From Anaerolineae bacterium (lineage in GTDB: Bacteria > Chloroflexota > Anaerolineae > JAADDB01): DNA of 8,495 nt. The notes under the pieces were generated by a model. The model saw only the letters and a list, made by a program, of their open reading frames with translations. It ran no database searches and was not told where the DNA came from. The stretch covers positions 1 through 8,495 of the forward strand of contig WGAA01000038.1 in assembly GCA_015489285.1 (NCBI GenBank), given 5' to 3'. Made by a program: the position numbers and the translations under genes. Shown here piece by piece: positions 1 through 5,490 of this stretch (position 1 is the first letter of the stretch; the number at the start of each line of letters is the position of its first letter).

Positions 1-311
1 CCCGTGCCAAAGGGGTGAAAATCGGGCACATACCCGGCTACCACGTCGAAGGTGTTGACCAGGAGGTAGAAGATGAACCCCCAGGCGATGAAGTAGTGGA
101 AGATGGAGGTAACGGTTCGTCGCCGAATGATCCCGTCCTGCAGGAAGAGGGCCCACAATCCCACCCCGATCCGCCGAGGCACGGCTTTCCAGTTCAATTC
201 CCCCTGACCGTGCTGGATGATGGCCCACATGCGACCGAAGGTGATGTAGCTCAGGTAGAGGGAAAGAACGACCGCCAGGGGGAACACCAATTTTTCCGTT
301 AAGGTAAGCAC
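1..311 (-). CDS. Membrane-fused (Fe-S)-binding protein, N-terminal part (partial, runs off left edge)
   Basis: Only the first 103 codons are present. The GTG start at 309-311 is chosen because AAAGGAGG lies 5 nt upstream. The protein begins MLTLTEKLVFPLAVVLSLYL, a hydrophobic segment at about residues 8-22. A basic cytoplasmic-looking stretch follows (about 45-75, including IIRRR), then a second hydrophobic segment (about 79-93) with an SIFHYFIAWGF-type motif. From memory this matches the N-terminal membrane domain (nitrate reductase gamma/HdrE-like) of Chloroflexota proteins that continue into a heterodisulfide-reductase-like domain with CCG motifs, as in the HdrD/GlpC/LutA families. Those pass electrons between membrane carriers and Fe-S centres. 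The Fe-S part is outside the window, so the call rests on the membrane domain alone. It lies 184 bp downstream of the Mrp gene on the same strand. It could instead be another small b-type cytochrome-like membrane subunit. Confidence 0.6.
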   Translation of the reverse strand, partial: MLTLTEKLVFPLAVVLSLYLSYITFGRMWAIIQHGQGELNWKAVPRRIGVGLWALFLQDGIIRRRTVTSIFHYFIAWGFIFYLLVNTFDVVAGYVPDFHPFGT

Positions 312-316
312 CGTTG

Positions 317-324
317 CCTCCTTT
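317..324 (-). promoter_or_regulatory. Strong Shine-Dalgarno of the (Fe-S)-binding protein
   Basis: The minus strand reads AAAGGAGG 5 nt before a GTG codon. This decides the start of the partial gene on the left edge. Confidence 0.7.
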
Positions 325-407
325 GTCACACGAGTCTTTGGGACGTCCGAGCTCCTCACGAGGGAACGGCGACACGCCCCGAGGGAGTGCCCTCACGAGG
401 TCCGCCG

Positions 408-426
408 CCGGGCTCTCCGAGCCCGG
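408..426. terminator. 8-bp GC hairpin downstream of mrp; possible terminator or repeat hairpin
   Basis: CCGGGCTC and GAGCCCGG flank a TCC loop, giving a perfect 8-bp stem about 70 nt past the mrp stop codon. No T-run follows on the minus strand, so it is not a classical intrinsic terminator. It may stabilise the mRNA end or simply belong to the surrounding repeat. Confidence 0.3.
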
Positions 427-495
427 ACGTCCGTGCCGTCAGGATGTCGAGATGTCCCTGTCCGCGCCGCGCTGCTGTAGCCGGTGCCCCCGTCC

Positions 496-1539
496 TCACA
501 CCACCTTCAGCTCGACGGAGGGCTGGAAGTTGAGGACGCTGATGCTGGCCGCGATCTTGCGGGCCAGCTCCCGGAACGCCTGAGCCGCGGGCGAATCGGG
601 ATGGCTGACGACGATGGGAGTACCCGAATCACTCCCCTCCCGCACCTCGGGGTCCAGGGGAACCCGCCCAAGGAAGGGGACGTTCAACTCCCGCGCCGCG
701 GCTTCCCCCCCGCCGACACCGAACACCTCCCCCGCCATGTTCTCGATGATGCCGAGGACGGGAACGTTCAACTGCTGGAAGGCGACCAGGCCACGCCGTG
801 CGTCCATGAGCGCGACCTGCTGGGGGGTCGTCACAATGATCCCACCGGTGACGGGCACGCTCTGAGCCAGGGAAAGGTGTGCGTCCCCCGTGCCCGGAGG
901 GAGATCCACAATCATGTAGTCCAGGGAGGGCCAATCCACGTCGTTGAAGAGCTGGCGAATGGAGGAGTGGAGCAGCGGCCCCCGCCAGATGAGGGCCGTG
1001 TCCGGCGGGACGAGGAAGCCTATGGAGATGGCGTAGACGCCATAGGCCTGAGGGGGAATCATCTTCCCGTTGCGGACGCCGATGCGCTGTCCCTGAAGTC
1101 CCAACATGAGGGGGACATTGGGGCCGTAGATGTCCGCGTCCAGGATGCCCACGCGGGCCCCTTCTTGACTCAGGGCCACGGCCAGGTTGACCGCGACAGT
1201 CGTCTTGCCCACGCCTCCCTTGCCCGAGGCCACGGCAATGATGTTCCGCACGTCGAGACTCAAACGCCCGAAGATGCGCTTGTCCGTGGCCACATCCGCG
1301 TCGAACCGCACCTGCACGTCCTTCACGCCCTCCAGCGCGGACACGGCCATGCGGATATCGTCCTCGATGGTGGACTTGAGCGGACACGCGGGGGTGGTCA
1401 GGGTCACGTCAACGGTCACGACACCGTTATCGATGTTCACCTCGCGCACCATCTTCAGCGTCACCAGATCCATGCCCAGCTCCGGGTCGATGACGGTGCG
1501 CAGGGCGTTCATCACCTGTTCTTTGGTCACTTCGCTCAT
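496..1539 (-). CDS. mrp: Mrp/ApbC/NBP35-family P-loop ATPase (putative Fe-S cluster carrier)
   Basis: 347 aa, a normal length for bacterial Mrp. An N-terminal MIP18/DUF59 domain (about 1-85) carries the conserved TPACP with Cys52. The ParA/MinD-like ATPase domain follows, with deviant Walker A SGKGGVGKTT (105-114), switch I LDADIYGPN (133-141) and DYMIVDLPPGTGD (207-219). These identify the family, whose members load and transfer [4Fe-4S] clusters in the cytosol. In most members ENMS is followed by a CxxC that holds a cluster at the dimer interface. Here ENMAG (267-271) runs straight into EVFGVGGG, with no CxxC. Cys52 is the only cysteine in the whole protein. The family call is firm, but cluster binding by the usual route is doubtful. 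The ATG start has GGGAGAAG 5 nt upstream. It sits 52 bp after the FAD oxidoreductase gene on the same strand, probably co-transcribed. Confidence 0.93.
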   Translation of the reverse strand: MSEVTKEQVMNALRTVIDPELGMDLVTLKMVREVNIDNGVVTVDVTLTTPACPLKSTIEDDIRMAVSALEGVKDVQVRFDADVATDKRIFGRLSLDVRNIIAVASGKGGVGKTTVAVNLAVALSQEGARVGILDADIYGPNVPLMLGLQGQRIGVRNGKMIPPQAYGVYAISIGFLVPPDTALIWRGPLLHSSIRQLFNDVDWPSLDYMIVDLPPGTGDAHLSLAQSVPVTGGIIVTTPQQVALMDARRGLVAFQQLNVPVLGIIENMAGEVFGVGGGEAAARELNVPFLGRVPLDPEVREGSDSGTPIVVSHPDSPAAQAFRELARKIAASISVLNFQPSVELKVV

Positions 1540-1591
1540 CGGTTCTTCTCCCTATAAAGATGTATGGGGATGAGGGGCCATGCGGGCCCTC

Positions 1592-2902
1592 TCATTGGTG
1601 TCCCTCTTCCGGGGATTGTACCAGGGCGGCCACCCGTCGTCCAATCTCCACCGCGTAATTGGTTCCCCGATCCCAGGGGTATACCTGGGACATGCTGGCG
1701 AAGTAGAGGCCGGGCAGGGGCGTCCGAATGTCGGGGATCATGCGGGAGTAGTTCAAAGGGACCACGGGTTGGGCGTAGCGGGCCTTGTGGACCCACACGC
1801 CGGTAATCCAGTCCGGTGTGAACCGGGGGTTGAAACGGGTCAGCGCGGGGAGGAACACGTCCAGGAGTTCCTGTTCGTCCATCTCGAAGTAGGGGTGATC
1901 CGGGTCCAGGTAGTCGCCCAGGTAGACGATGTAGTCGCCGCCGTAGTGTTCCCGGTCCATGTAGTTGGTGTGCTCCACGAAGGCCAGGAAGGGGAAGCCC
2001 TCCTCTTTGGGGAGGTTGATCCAGTAATCCTGCCGGGTCATGCGGTGTTTGAGGGCCAGGGTCATGACGACGGCCCCCATGGACTTCAGGCCGCGGAGTT
2101 TTTCCAGGTAGGACCGCGGGAGGTCCGGGGCCAGACGGGCAAAGGCCTGGGGGGAGATGGTGGCGATGACCACATCTCCCTGCCAATCCCCCTCATCCCC
2201 AATGACGTGAAAGCCGCCCCCTGCCCGGGGTCGCAACGCCCGGGCGGGCTGATTCGTGAGCACACGCCCCCCGCGCTCCTGCACACGTTGGACCAGGACG
2301 TCGACGAAACGCTGGAAGCCCCCGCGGAAGTAGCCCAGCGCGGGGCTCCGCTTGTGAATGCGAGCCCAGAACCAGGCGAGGTTGACTTCCTTGTAGTGAT
2401 CCCCGAACTTGCCGACGAGGAGGGGTTCCCACAGGACCCGGTAGGCCCGAGGGCCCAGCATCCGGTTCAGCCACTCGTGAGCCGTCACCTGTTCGAAAGC
2501 GCGCCAGTTCTTGCTGAACCGGAGGTAGGCGAGGACAAAGCCCATCCGCACCTTGTCCACGAGGCTCAGGTGGGGGAATTGCAGGACCCGCAGGGGGGAA
2601 TCGAAGGGGTAGGAGCGTCCCTCTTTCCACACGGAGGTAATAGGGCGCCGGAAGATGATATCCGATTCCAGGCCGATCTCCCCGGCCAGGTCGAGGATGT
2701 CCTTGTCCGACTGGAAGAGATGATGGTAGAACTTCTCCAAGGGCCATTCCCAATGGGAGGCTTTGAAGCCTCCCGCCAATCCCCCGGGCCGAGGAGCGGC
2801 CTCCCATACGGTGACGTCATATCCGGCCCGGGTCAGGTCGTATGCGGCGCTGAGGCCCGCGATGCCTGCGCCTATGATGAGCACGCGTCGTGGATGCGTC
2901 AT
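1592..2902 (-). CDS. FAD-dependent oxidoreductase, amine-oxidase/protoporphyrinogen-oxidase fold (COG1232-like)
   Basis: 436 aa from the chosen ATG. The Rossmann motif GAGIAG (residues 11-16), the acidic ribose-binding E34 at the end of strand 2, and PGGLAGGF (39-46) mark a GR2-type FAD-binding fold. A C-terminal FAD-contact segment (about 398-427) contains GLYFAS and a TNYAVEIG stretch. This architecture is shared by HemY, phytoene desaturase and UDP-galactopyranose mutase relatives. The substrate cannot be told from sequence. It resembles an uncharacterised Chloroflexota/archaeal group, and the fold favours amine, porphyrin, isoprenoid or nucleotide-sugar substrates. The reading frame extends upstream to an ATG at 2965 (457 aa), which has no Shine-Dalgarno and adds a charged tail before the Rossmann strand. 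The chosen ATG has AGGAGG, but 17 nt away, so the start is uncertain. It lies between the four-cysteine gene and mrp on the same strand. No signal peptide or membrane segment is seen. Confidence 0.85.
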   Translation of the reverse strand: MTHPRRVLIIGAGIAGLSAAYDLTRAGYDVTVWEAAPRPGGLAGGFKASHWEWPLEKFYHHLFQSDKDILDLAGEIGLESDIIFRRPITSVWKEGRSYPFDSPLRVLQFPHLSLVDKVRMGFVLAYLRFSKNWRAFEQVTAHEWLNRMLGPRAYRVLWEPLLVGKFGDHYKEVNLAWFWARIHKRSPALGYFRGGFQRFVDVLVQRVQERGGRVLTNQPARALRPRAGGGFHVIGDEGDWQGDVVIATISPQAFARLAPDLPRSYLEKLRGLKSMGAVVMTLALKHRMTRQDYWINLPKEEGFPFLAFVEHTNYMDREHYGGDYIVYLGDYLDPDHPYFEMDEQELLDVFLPALTRFNPRFTPDWITGVWVHKARYAQPVVPLNYSRMIPDIRTPLPGLYFASMSQVYPWDRGTNYAVEIGRRVAALVQSPEEGHQ

Positions 2903-2963
2903 TGGCTCTCGAGCGTTATCCTCCTCACGTGTCCCCCCGGAGTTGGCCCGCCGGACTTCCGAC

Positions 2964-2975
2964 ATCTTCGAAGAT
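2964..2975. repeat. 12-bp perfect palindrome near the FAD oxidoreductase start
   Basis: ATCTTCGAAGAT is a perfect palindrome that overlaps the alternative upstream ATG of the FAD gene. It could be an operator or chance. No promoter boxes at good spacing were found beside it. Confidence 0.25.
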
Positions 2976-3045
2976 ATCGGGACGTTTGGAGTTCACCCCC
3001 GGGCGGGTTCTCCGAAGGTTGGCTTTCGGTCCGTCCCCGGCCCCG

Positions 3046-3417
3046 TCAAGAGGTGGACGATAGCGTTTCCTGCGCCGAGGACGGTTCCGGGATTTTCAGT
3101 TTCCCCTGCTTGATATAACGGCGGATATCCCGTTGTGCCCGCTTGTAGCGACGTAACAAATCCTCGTCGGTCCCTTTGAAGTGGATGATGTTCTGGGTAG
3201 AACAGACGAGGCACCCGCGCTGGTATTTGAAGCTTTGTCGATGGCAGTTGAGGCATTCGTTCAGGCGGATCATCATCAGGGCAAAGGCCAAAGCGTCGGG
3301 GTGGGTTTCGGGGAGGCCGGTCACGTAGTCGACGAGCTCTCGCCATTTGGGCCCCCTCAGGTCTCGGAGCTTTGGCGCCAGTTTCAAGGGAAAGAGGATC
3401 TCCGCCGTTGGGTACAT
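3046..3417 (-). CDS. Small four-cysteine (zinc-ribbon-like) conserved hypothetical protein
   Basis: 123 aa. The ATG at 3415-3417 is preferred over longer in-frame starts because AAAGGA lies 7 nt upstream (with GGAGGT immediately before the ATG) and the upstream extension runs into repeat DNA. The protein begins MYPTAEILFPLKLAPKLRDL. A central acidic/hydrophobic helix region (about 38-52) leads into C55-x2-C58-x10-C69-x2-C72, a spacing suited to one zinc or a small Fe-S site. The C-terminal half (about 84-107) is a basic helical region rich in Arg and Lys. From memory, short proteins of this layout recur in Chloroflexota without known function. No signal peptide or membrane segment is seen. 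It is the first gene after the promoter at 3505-3513 and probably heads the minus-strand operon. A nucleic-acid or protein-binding role is a guess from the basic tail plus the knuckle. Confidence 0.75.
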   Translation of the reverse strand: MYPTAEILFPLKLAPKLRDLRGPKWRELVDYVTGLPETHPDALAFALMMIRLNECLNCHRQSFKYQRGCLVCSTQNIIHFKGTDEDLLRRYKRAQRDIRRYIKQGKLKIPEPSSAQETLSSTS

Positions 3418-3504
3418 ACCTCCGTCCTTTCTCGTATACGATTTCAAGATGCGCGGGGACGGTCTGCGATATCTTACGTTCGCATGCACGTTCCTAGATT
3501 TTGT

Positions 3505-3513
3505 ATTATACCA
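3505..3513 (-). promoter_or_regulatory. Extended -10 promoter for the minus-strand operon
   Basis: The minus strand reads TGGTATAAT, a perfect extended -10 (TGnTATAAT). The region 17 nt upstream has no good -35, as is common for extended -10 promoters. Transcription would begin near 3498, giving an untranslated leader of about 80 nt before the four-cysteine gene. Confidence 0.6.
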
Positions 3514-3561
3514 CAGGGGATGAGGGATAGGAGATTGGAGGTGGGGAATGGTGGGAACATC

Positions 3562-3664
3562 GGCGCGGTAGAGGGGAGTCGGCGCGGTGGGATGAAGTTT
3601 GGCGATGTGGCGTAATGCGTGATGCGTAATACGTAACGTAGAGCCAGGTTGGCGCTGTAGGGCC
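3562..3664. repeat. Composite repeat, copy 1: GGCGCGG module plus heptamer array
   Basis: A 48-bp module starting GGCGCGG and containing GGGATGAAGTTTGGCGATG is followed by four heptamers of form NCGTVAY at 3610-3637 (GCGTAAT, GCGTGAT, GCGTAAT, ACGTAAC). A flank with GAGCCAGGTTGGCGCTGTAG comes next. The same order of parts recurs at 3841 and 3934. Confidence 0.65.
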
Positions 3665-3791
3665 AAGCCTGGCTTCACGCCGTCTCCGCACGGGGCTAAA
3701 GACCCCGTGCTACATCGAAGCGAAGACCGCTGGAAGCGGCCTAAAGGGAGCCCCCGGTCCAGACTTCGGAAGTCTGAGGGCCTTGCCGGGG
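3643..3791. repeat. Cluster of REP-like hairpins
   Basis: Four inverted repeats follow one another. The first is an imperfect CCAGG...CCTGG hairpin (3643-3672). The second has arms GCACGGGG/CCCCGTGC around a 7-nt loop (3688-3710). The third is CCGCT/AGCGG around GGA (3727-3739). The fourth is nested, with outer arms CCCCGG/CCGGGG (3752-3791) and inner palindrome CAGACTTCGGAAGTCTG (3760-3776). None has a T-run, so they look like interspersed palindromic repeats rather than terminators. Confidence 0.55.
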
Positions 3792-3813
3792 TTCGCACGG
3801 CGCTGAACCCATT

Positions 3814-3841
3814 GCGTCATGCGTCATTCGTCATGCGTCAG
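3814..3841. repeat. Heptamer array (GCGTCAT type)
   Basis: Four head-to-tail heptamers, GCGTCAT, GCGTCAT, TCGTCAT and GCGTCAG, run directly into the next GGCGCGG module. Confidence 0.65.
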
Positions 3842-3933
3842 GCGCGGAGGAGAGGTCAGTGTGGTCGGATGATGGCGGGCTTTGCCGACGTGATGCGTGA
3901 TGCGTAACGTCATTCGTCATCCGTCACCCGTCA
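3841..3933. repeat. Composite repeat, copy 2
   Basis: A 47-bp GGCGCGG module (3841-3887) is followed by ACGTGAT, GCGTGAT and GCGTAAC. The array then slips phase and continues as TCGTCAT, CCGTCAC and CCGTCAG up to the start of copy 3, so copies 2 and 3 are in direct tandem. Confidence 0.65.
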
Positions 3934-4040
3934 GGCGCGGGGAGAAGGTCGGCGTGTTAGGATGAAGCTTGGCATCGGGTACGTGATGCGTGATACGTGA
4001 TACGTAATACGTAATTTGGGACCAGATTGGCTTTGGAGGG
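3934..4040. repeat. Composite repeat, copy 3
   Basis: A 47-bp module (3934-3980), starting GGCGCGG and containing GGATGAAGCTTGGCATCG, is followed by five uninterrupted heptamers at 3981-4015 (ACGTGAT, GCGTGAT, ACGTGAT, ACGTAAT, ACGTAAT). The flank GGACCAGATTGGCTTTG parallels the flank of copy 1. Confidence 0.65.
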
Positions 4041-4069
4041 GCGACCTCGACTGTGTGCTGGACCTTTAA

Positions 4070-4157
4070 TCGTTAATCGTCAATCGTTAATCGTTGTCTT
4101 CCCACGCCAACCCATTACTCGTTACTCCGTTACTCGTTACCCGCGATGCGTAATTCG
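4070..4157. repeat. Further degenerate heptamer arrays (TCGTTAA and TCGTTAC types)
   Basis: TCGTTAA, TCGTCAA, TCGTTAA and a broken TCGTTG fill 4070-4096. After a 22-bp interruption come TCGTTAC, an 8-base TCCGTTAC variant, TCGTTAC, and a degenerate GCGATGCGTAAT tail ending near 4155. These are sister arrays of the same NCGTNAN pattern. From here to about 4260 nothing further is recognised apart from a weak CCTTA/TAAGG inverted repeat (about 4185-4202). Confidence 0.55.
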
Positions 4158-4267
4158 AAGACACGTTGTCTCTGGAGCGATAACCTTACGCCGCGCTAAG
4201 GCCCAAAGAGGGTTGGCTCCGGCTGAAACGGGGACTTTGCTCCCGCTTCCCCTTTTGAGGTACACTG

Positions 4268-4276
4268 TGATATACA
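4268..4276 (+). promoter_or_regulatory. Candidate extended -10 for the thioredoxin/sigma operon
   Basis: TGATATACA matches the TGn part and four of six -10 positions. No good -35 lies 16-18 nt upstream. It is the best candidate before the first gene of the operon and puts the transcript start within the adjacent dyad. An alternative pair, TTGCTC with TACACT at 18 nt, is weaker. Confidence 0.3.
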
Positions 4277-4294
4277 TTTCGACGGGAGTCGAAA
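4277..4294. promoter_or_regulatory. 18-bp perfect dyad, possible operator or 5' leader hairpin
   Basis: TTTCGAC and GTCGAAA flank GGGA. The two 7-base arms are exact reverse complements. The dyad directly follows the candidate -10 and lies about 70 bp before the thioredoxin start, a position suited to a repressor site or an mRNA leader hairpin. It stands apart from the heptamer repeats. Confidence 0.4.
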
Positions 4295-4362
4295 AGCAGC
4301 GGCGAACACCGATTCGCGGAAGTCCGGTATACCAGGAACAACACCGAGCAAGGAGGGAAGCT

Positions 4363-5124
4363 GTGCCCATCTTCCGGGAGCCTATCAACGTATCCGATCT
4401 GGCCTTCGAGAAAGCCGTAGAGCGTTCCCCCATCCCCGTGCTGGTCTTCTACTGGAAGGGGAAATGTCCGCCCTGTGAGCGCATGGAGCCCATCCTGGCC
4501 CGGCTGGCCCGCGAATACGCGGGCGATCTCCTCGTCATCAAGGCCAACGTGGACGATACCCCCTCCGCCAGCCGCAAGTACGCCATCGAGGCCGTCCCCA
4601 CGACCGTCTTCGTCAAAGGGGGACGGGAGGTGGAGCGCATCGTGGGCGAGGTGGATGAGGCCACCTTGCGGCGCAAGGTGGAAGAGGTCCTGGGACGGCG
4701 GCCGGCGTCGGGGCCGGTCCGGGGAGGGGCTGCCGTTTCCCTGGGTCGGGCCCGGCCTCGCGCGGGGACGGGTGCTCCCGGAGGGGCCCGGTACGCGGAT
4801 GCGCCGGTCCACGTCACCGACGCCACCTTCCAGCGCGTGGTCCTCCAATCGCCCATCCCCGTCGTTGTGGACTTCTGGGCGCCCTGGTGTGCGCCCTGCC
4901 GCATGATCGCGCCCGTGCTGGAAGACATGGCTCGGGAGTTCGCGGGGCGACTTCTTGTCGCCAAGCTCAACGTGGACGAGAACCCGCACACGGCCCGCTC
5001 CTTTGGCGTCATGAGCATCCCGACCCTCATCGTCTTCCGCAACGGTCAACCAGTAGACCGGTTGGTGGGGGCCCTGCCCGGCCCCGTCCTGCGGGAGCGC
5101 ATCCGTCGGGCCGCGGGGATATAA
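4363..5124 (+). CDS. Tandem thioredoxin-domain fusion protein
   Basis: 253 aa. The GTG start is set by AAGGAGGG 5 nt upstream; the open frame continues further 5' only through repeat DNA. It has two thioredoxin domains, about 6-112 and 147-253, joined by a Pro/Ala/Gly/Arg-rich linker (about 113-145). Domain 2 is canonical: buried D170, WCAPC with C176/C179, and cis-Pro P220 in SIPT. Domain 1 is divergent: the buried Asp is F29, the active site is WKGKCPPC with C35/C38, and the cis-Pro is P79 in VPT. The domains align without gaps at an offset of 141 residues (SPIP, AREYAG/AREFAG, NVD), so they arose by internal duplication. No signal peptide is seen, so it should be a cytosolic dithiol-disulfide oxidoreductase. 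Its stop codon is 3 nt before the next ATG, and it leads an operon with an ECF sigma/anti-sigma pair. Confidence 0.92.
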   Translation: MPIFREPINVSDLAFEKAVERSPIPVLVFYWKGKCPPCERMEPILARLAREYAGDLLVIKANVDDTPSASRKYAIEAVPTTVFVKGGREVERIVGEVDEATLRRKVEEVLGRRPASGPVRGGAAVSLGRARPRAGTGAPGGARYADAPVHVTDATFQRVVLQSPIPVVVDFWAPWCAPCRMIAPVLEDMAREFAGRLLVAKLNVDENPHTARSFGVMSIPTLIVFRNGQPVDRLVGALPGPVLRERIRRAAGI

Positions 5125-5127
5125 GGT

Positions 5128-5475
5128 ATGTACCTGCTCATCCTGGAAAACTCGGCCGACACCCATCAATGCGAAACGTGTGGGCCCACTTATTCGTCGG
5201 AACAGTTGGCACTGGCCTCCCAATTCTTCATCCGACGGGATATGGGGCTCCCCCTGGAGGTGCGGTACGCGGATGTCGCCGATCCGCGCCACGCCGCCGC
5301 GTATTCCTCCCTCGTCCGGGAGGCGCAACGCGCCGGCTGGACCTTCCCCGTGGTTCTGCTCATGGAGGAAGGAGGCTACCGGCTCCTCCTGGAGGGATCG
5401 GCCGAACCCTTTGCCATCGTGGAGGCCCTGAAAGAGCACCTGAATTTCAACCCATCCACACAGCCACAGAGGTAA
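5128..5475 (+). CDS. Small thioredoxin-fold-like CxxC protein
   Basis: 115 aa. The start ATG lies 3 nt after the preceding stop codon, so translation is probably coupled; only a weak AAGG precedes it. It starts with a hydrophobic strand (MYLLILEN) followed by QCETCGP, whose C15 and C18 are the only cysteines. A long helix region (about 23-38), a YADVADP segment (47-53), and a strand with FPVVLL (about 73-78) then GGYRLLLEG follow, and a C-terminal helix ends at HL. The order strand, CxxC, helix, strand, helix, Phe-Pro-containing strand fits a thioredoxin fold. The nearest family I can name is DUF1462/YuzD-like, from memory and not certain. Placement after the double thioredoxin and before the sigma factor suggests a thiol-redox relay or sensor role. 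Confidence 0.75.
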   Translation: MYLLILENSADTHQCETCGPTYSSEQLALASQFFIRRDMGLPLEVRYADVADPRHAAAYSSLVREAQRAGWTFPVVLLMEEGGYRLLLEGSAEPFAIVEALKEHLNFNPSTQPQR

Positions 5476-5490
5476 CGTCGGCAGGAGCCT

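Larger units (their letters stand above)
312..495. repeat. Intergenic stretch with short direct and inverted repeats
   Basis: This gap between two minus-strand genes holds no convincing gene. GGACGTCCG occurs twice (341-349 and 425-433) and the near-palindrome CCTCACGAGG occurs twice (354-363 and 391-400). Two inverted repeats are visible: GAGGG/CCCTC with a 4-nt loop (381-394), and CCGGGCTC/GAGCCCGG with a 3-nt loop (408-426). The pattern looks like a degenerate interspersed repeat rather than a regulatory region. No promoter with good -35 and -10 boxes was found. Confidence 0.5.

Noticed and set aside
484..1557. Long plus-strand open frame (357 codons) opposite mrp
   Set aside because: It is the antisense shadow of a clear Mrp ATPase. 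Its product is His/Asp/Gly-rich with no motifs, as expected from high-GC antisense frames.
3017..3050. TTGACG on the minus strand as the -35 of a separate FAD gene promoter
   Set aside because: The sequence 16-18 nt downstream (around AAAGCC) does not resemble a -10 box.
1580..3118. Plus-strand open frame of 512 codons opposite the FAD oxidoreductase
   Set aside because: The minus-strand frame has intact FAD motifs. The plus frame has no domain, no ribosome site and low-complexity composition.
3688..3710. 8-bp hairpin as a rho-independent terminator
   Set aside because: No T-run on either strand, and the location between divergent operons makes a terminator unnecessary.
3418..3798. N-terminal extension of the four-cysteine protein
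   Set aside because: It covers the promoter and repeat DNA. The ATG at 3415-3417 has good ribosome binding sequences.
3610..4157. Heptamer arrays as a CRISPR array
   Set aside because: The units are 7 bp and degenerate with no unique spacers of about 30 bp. No cas genes are present.
4027..4362. In-frame 5' extension of the thioredoxin gene (112 extra residues)
   Set aside because: It translates the heptamer repeats and the dyad. The GTG at 4363 has a strong AAGGAGGG and starts right before the thioredoxin fold.
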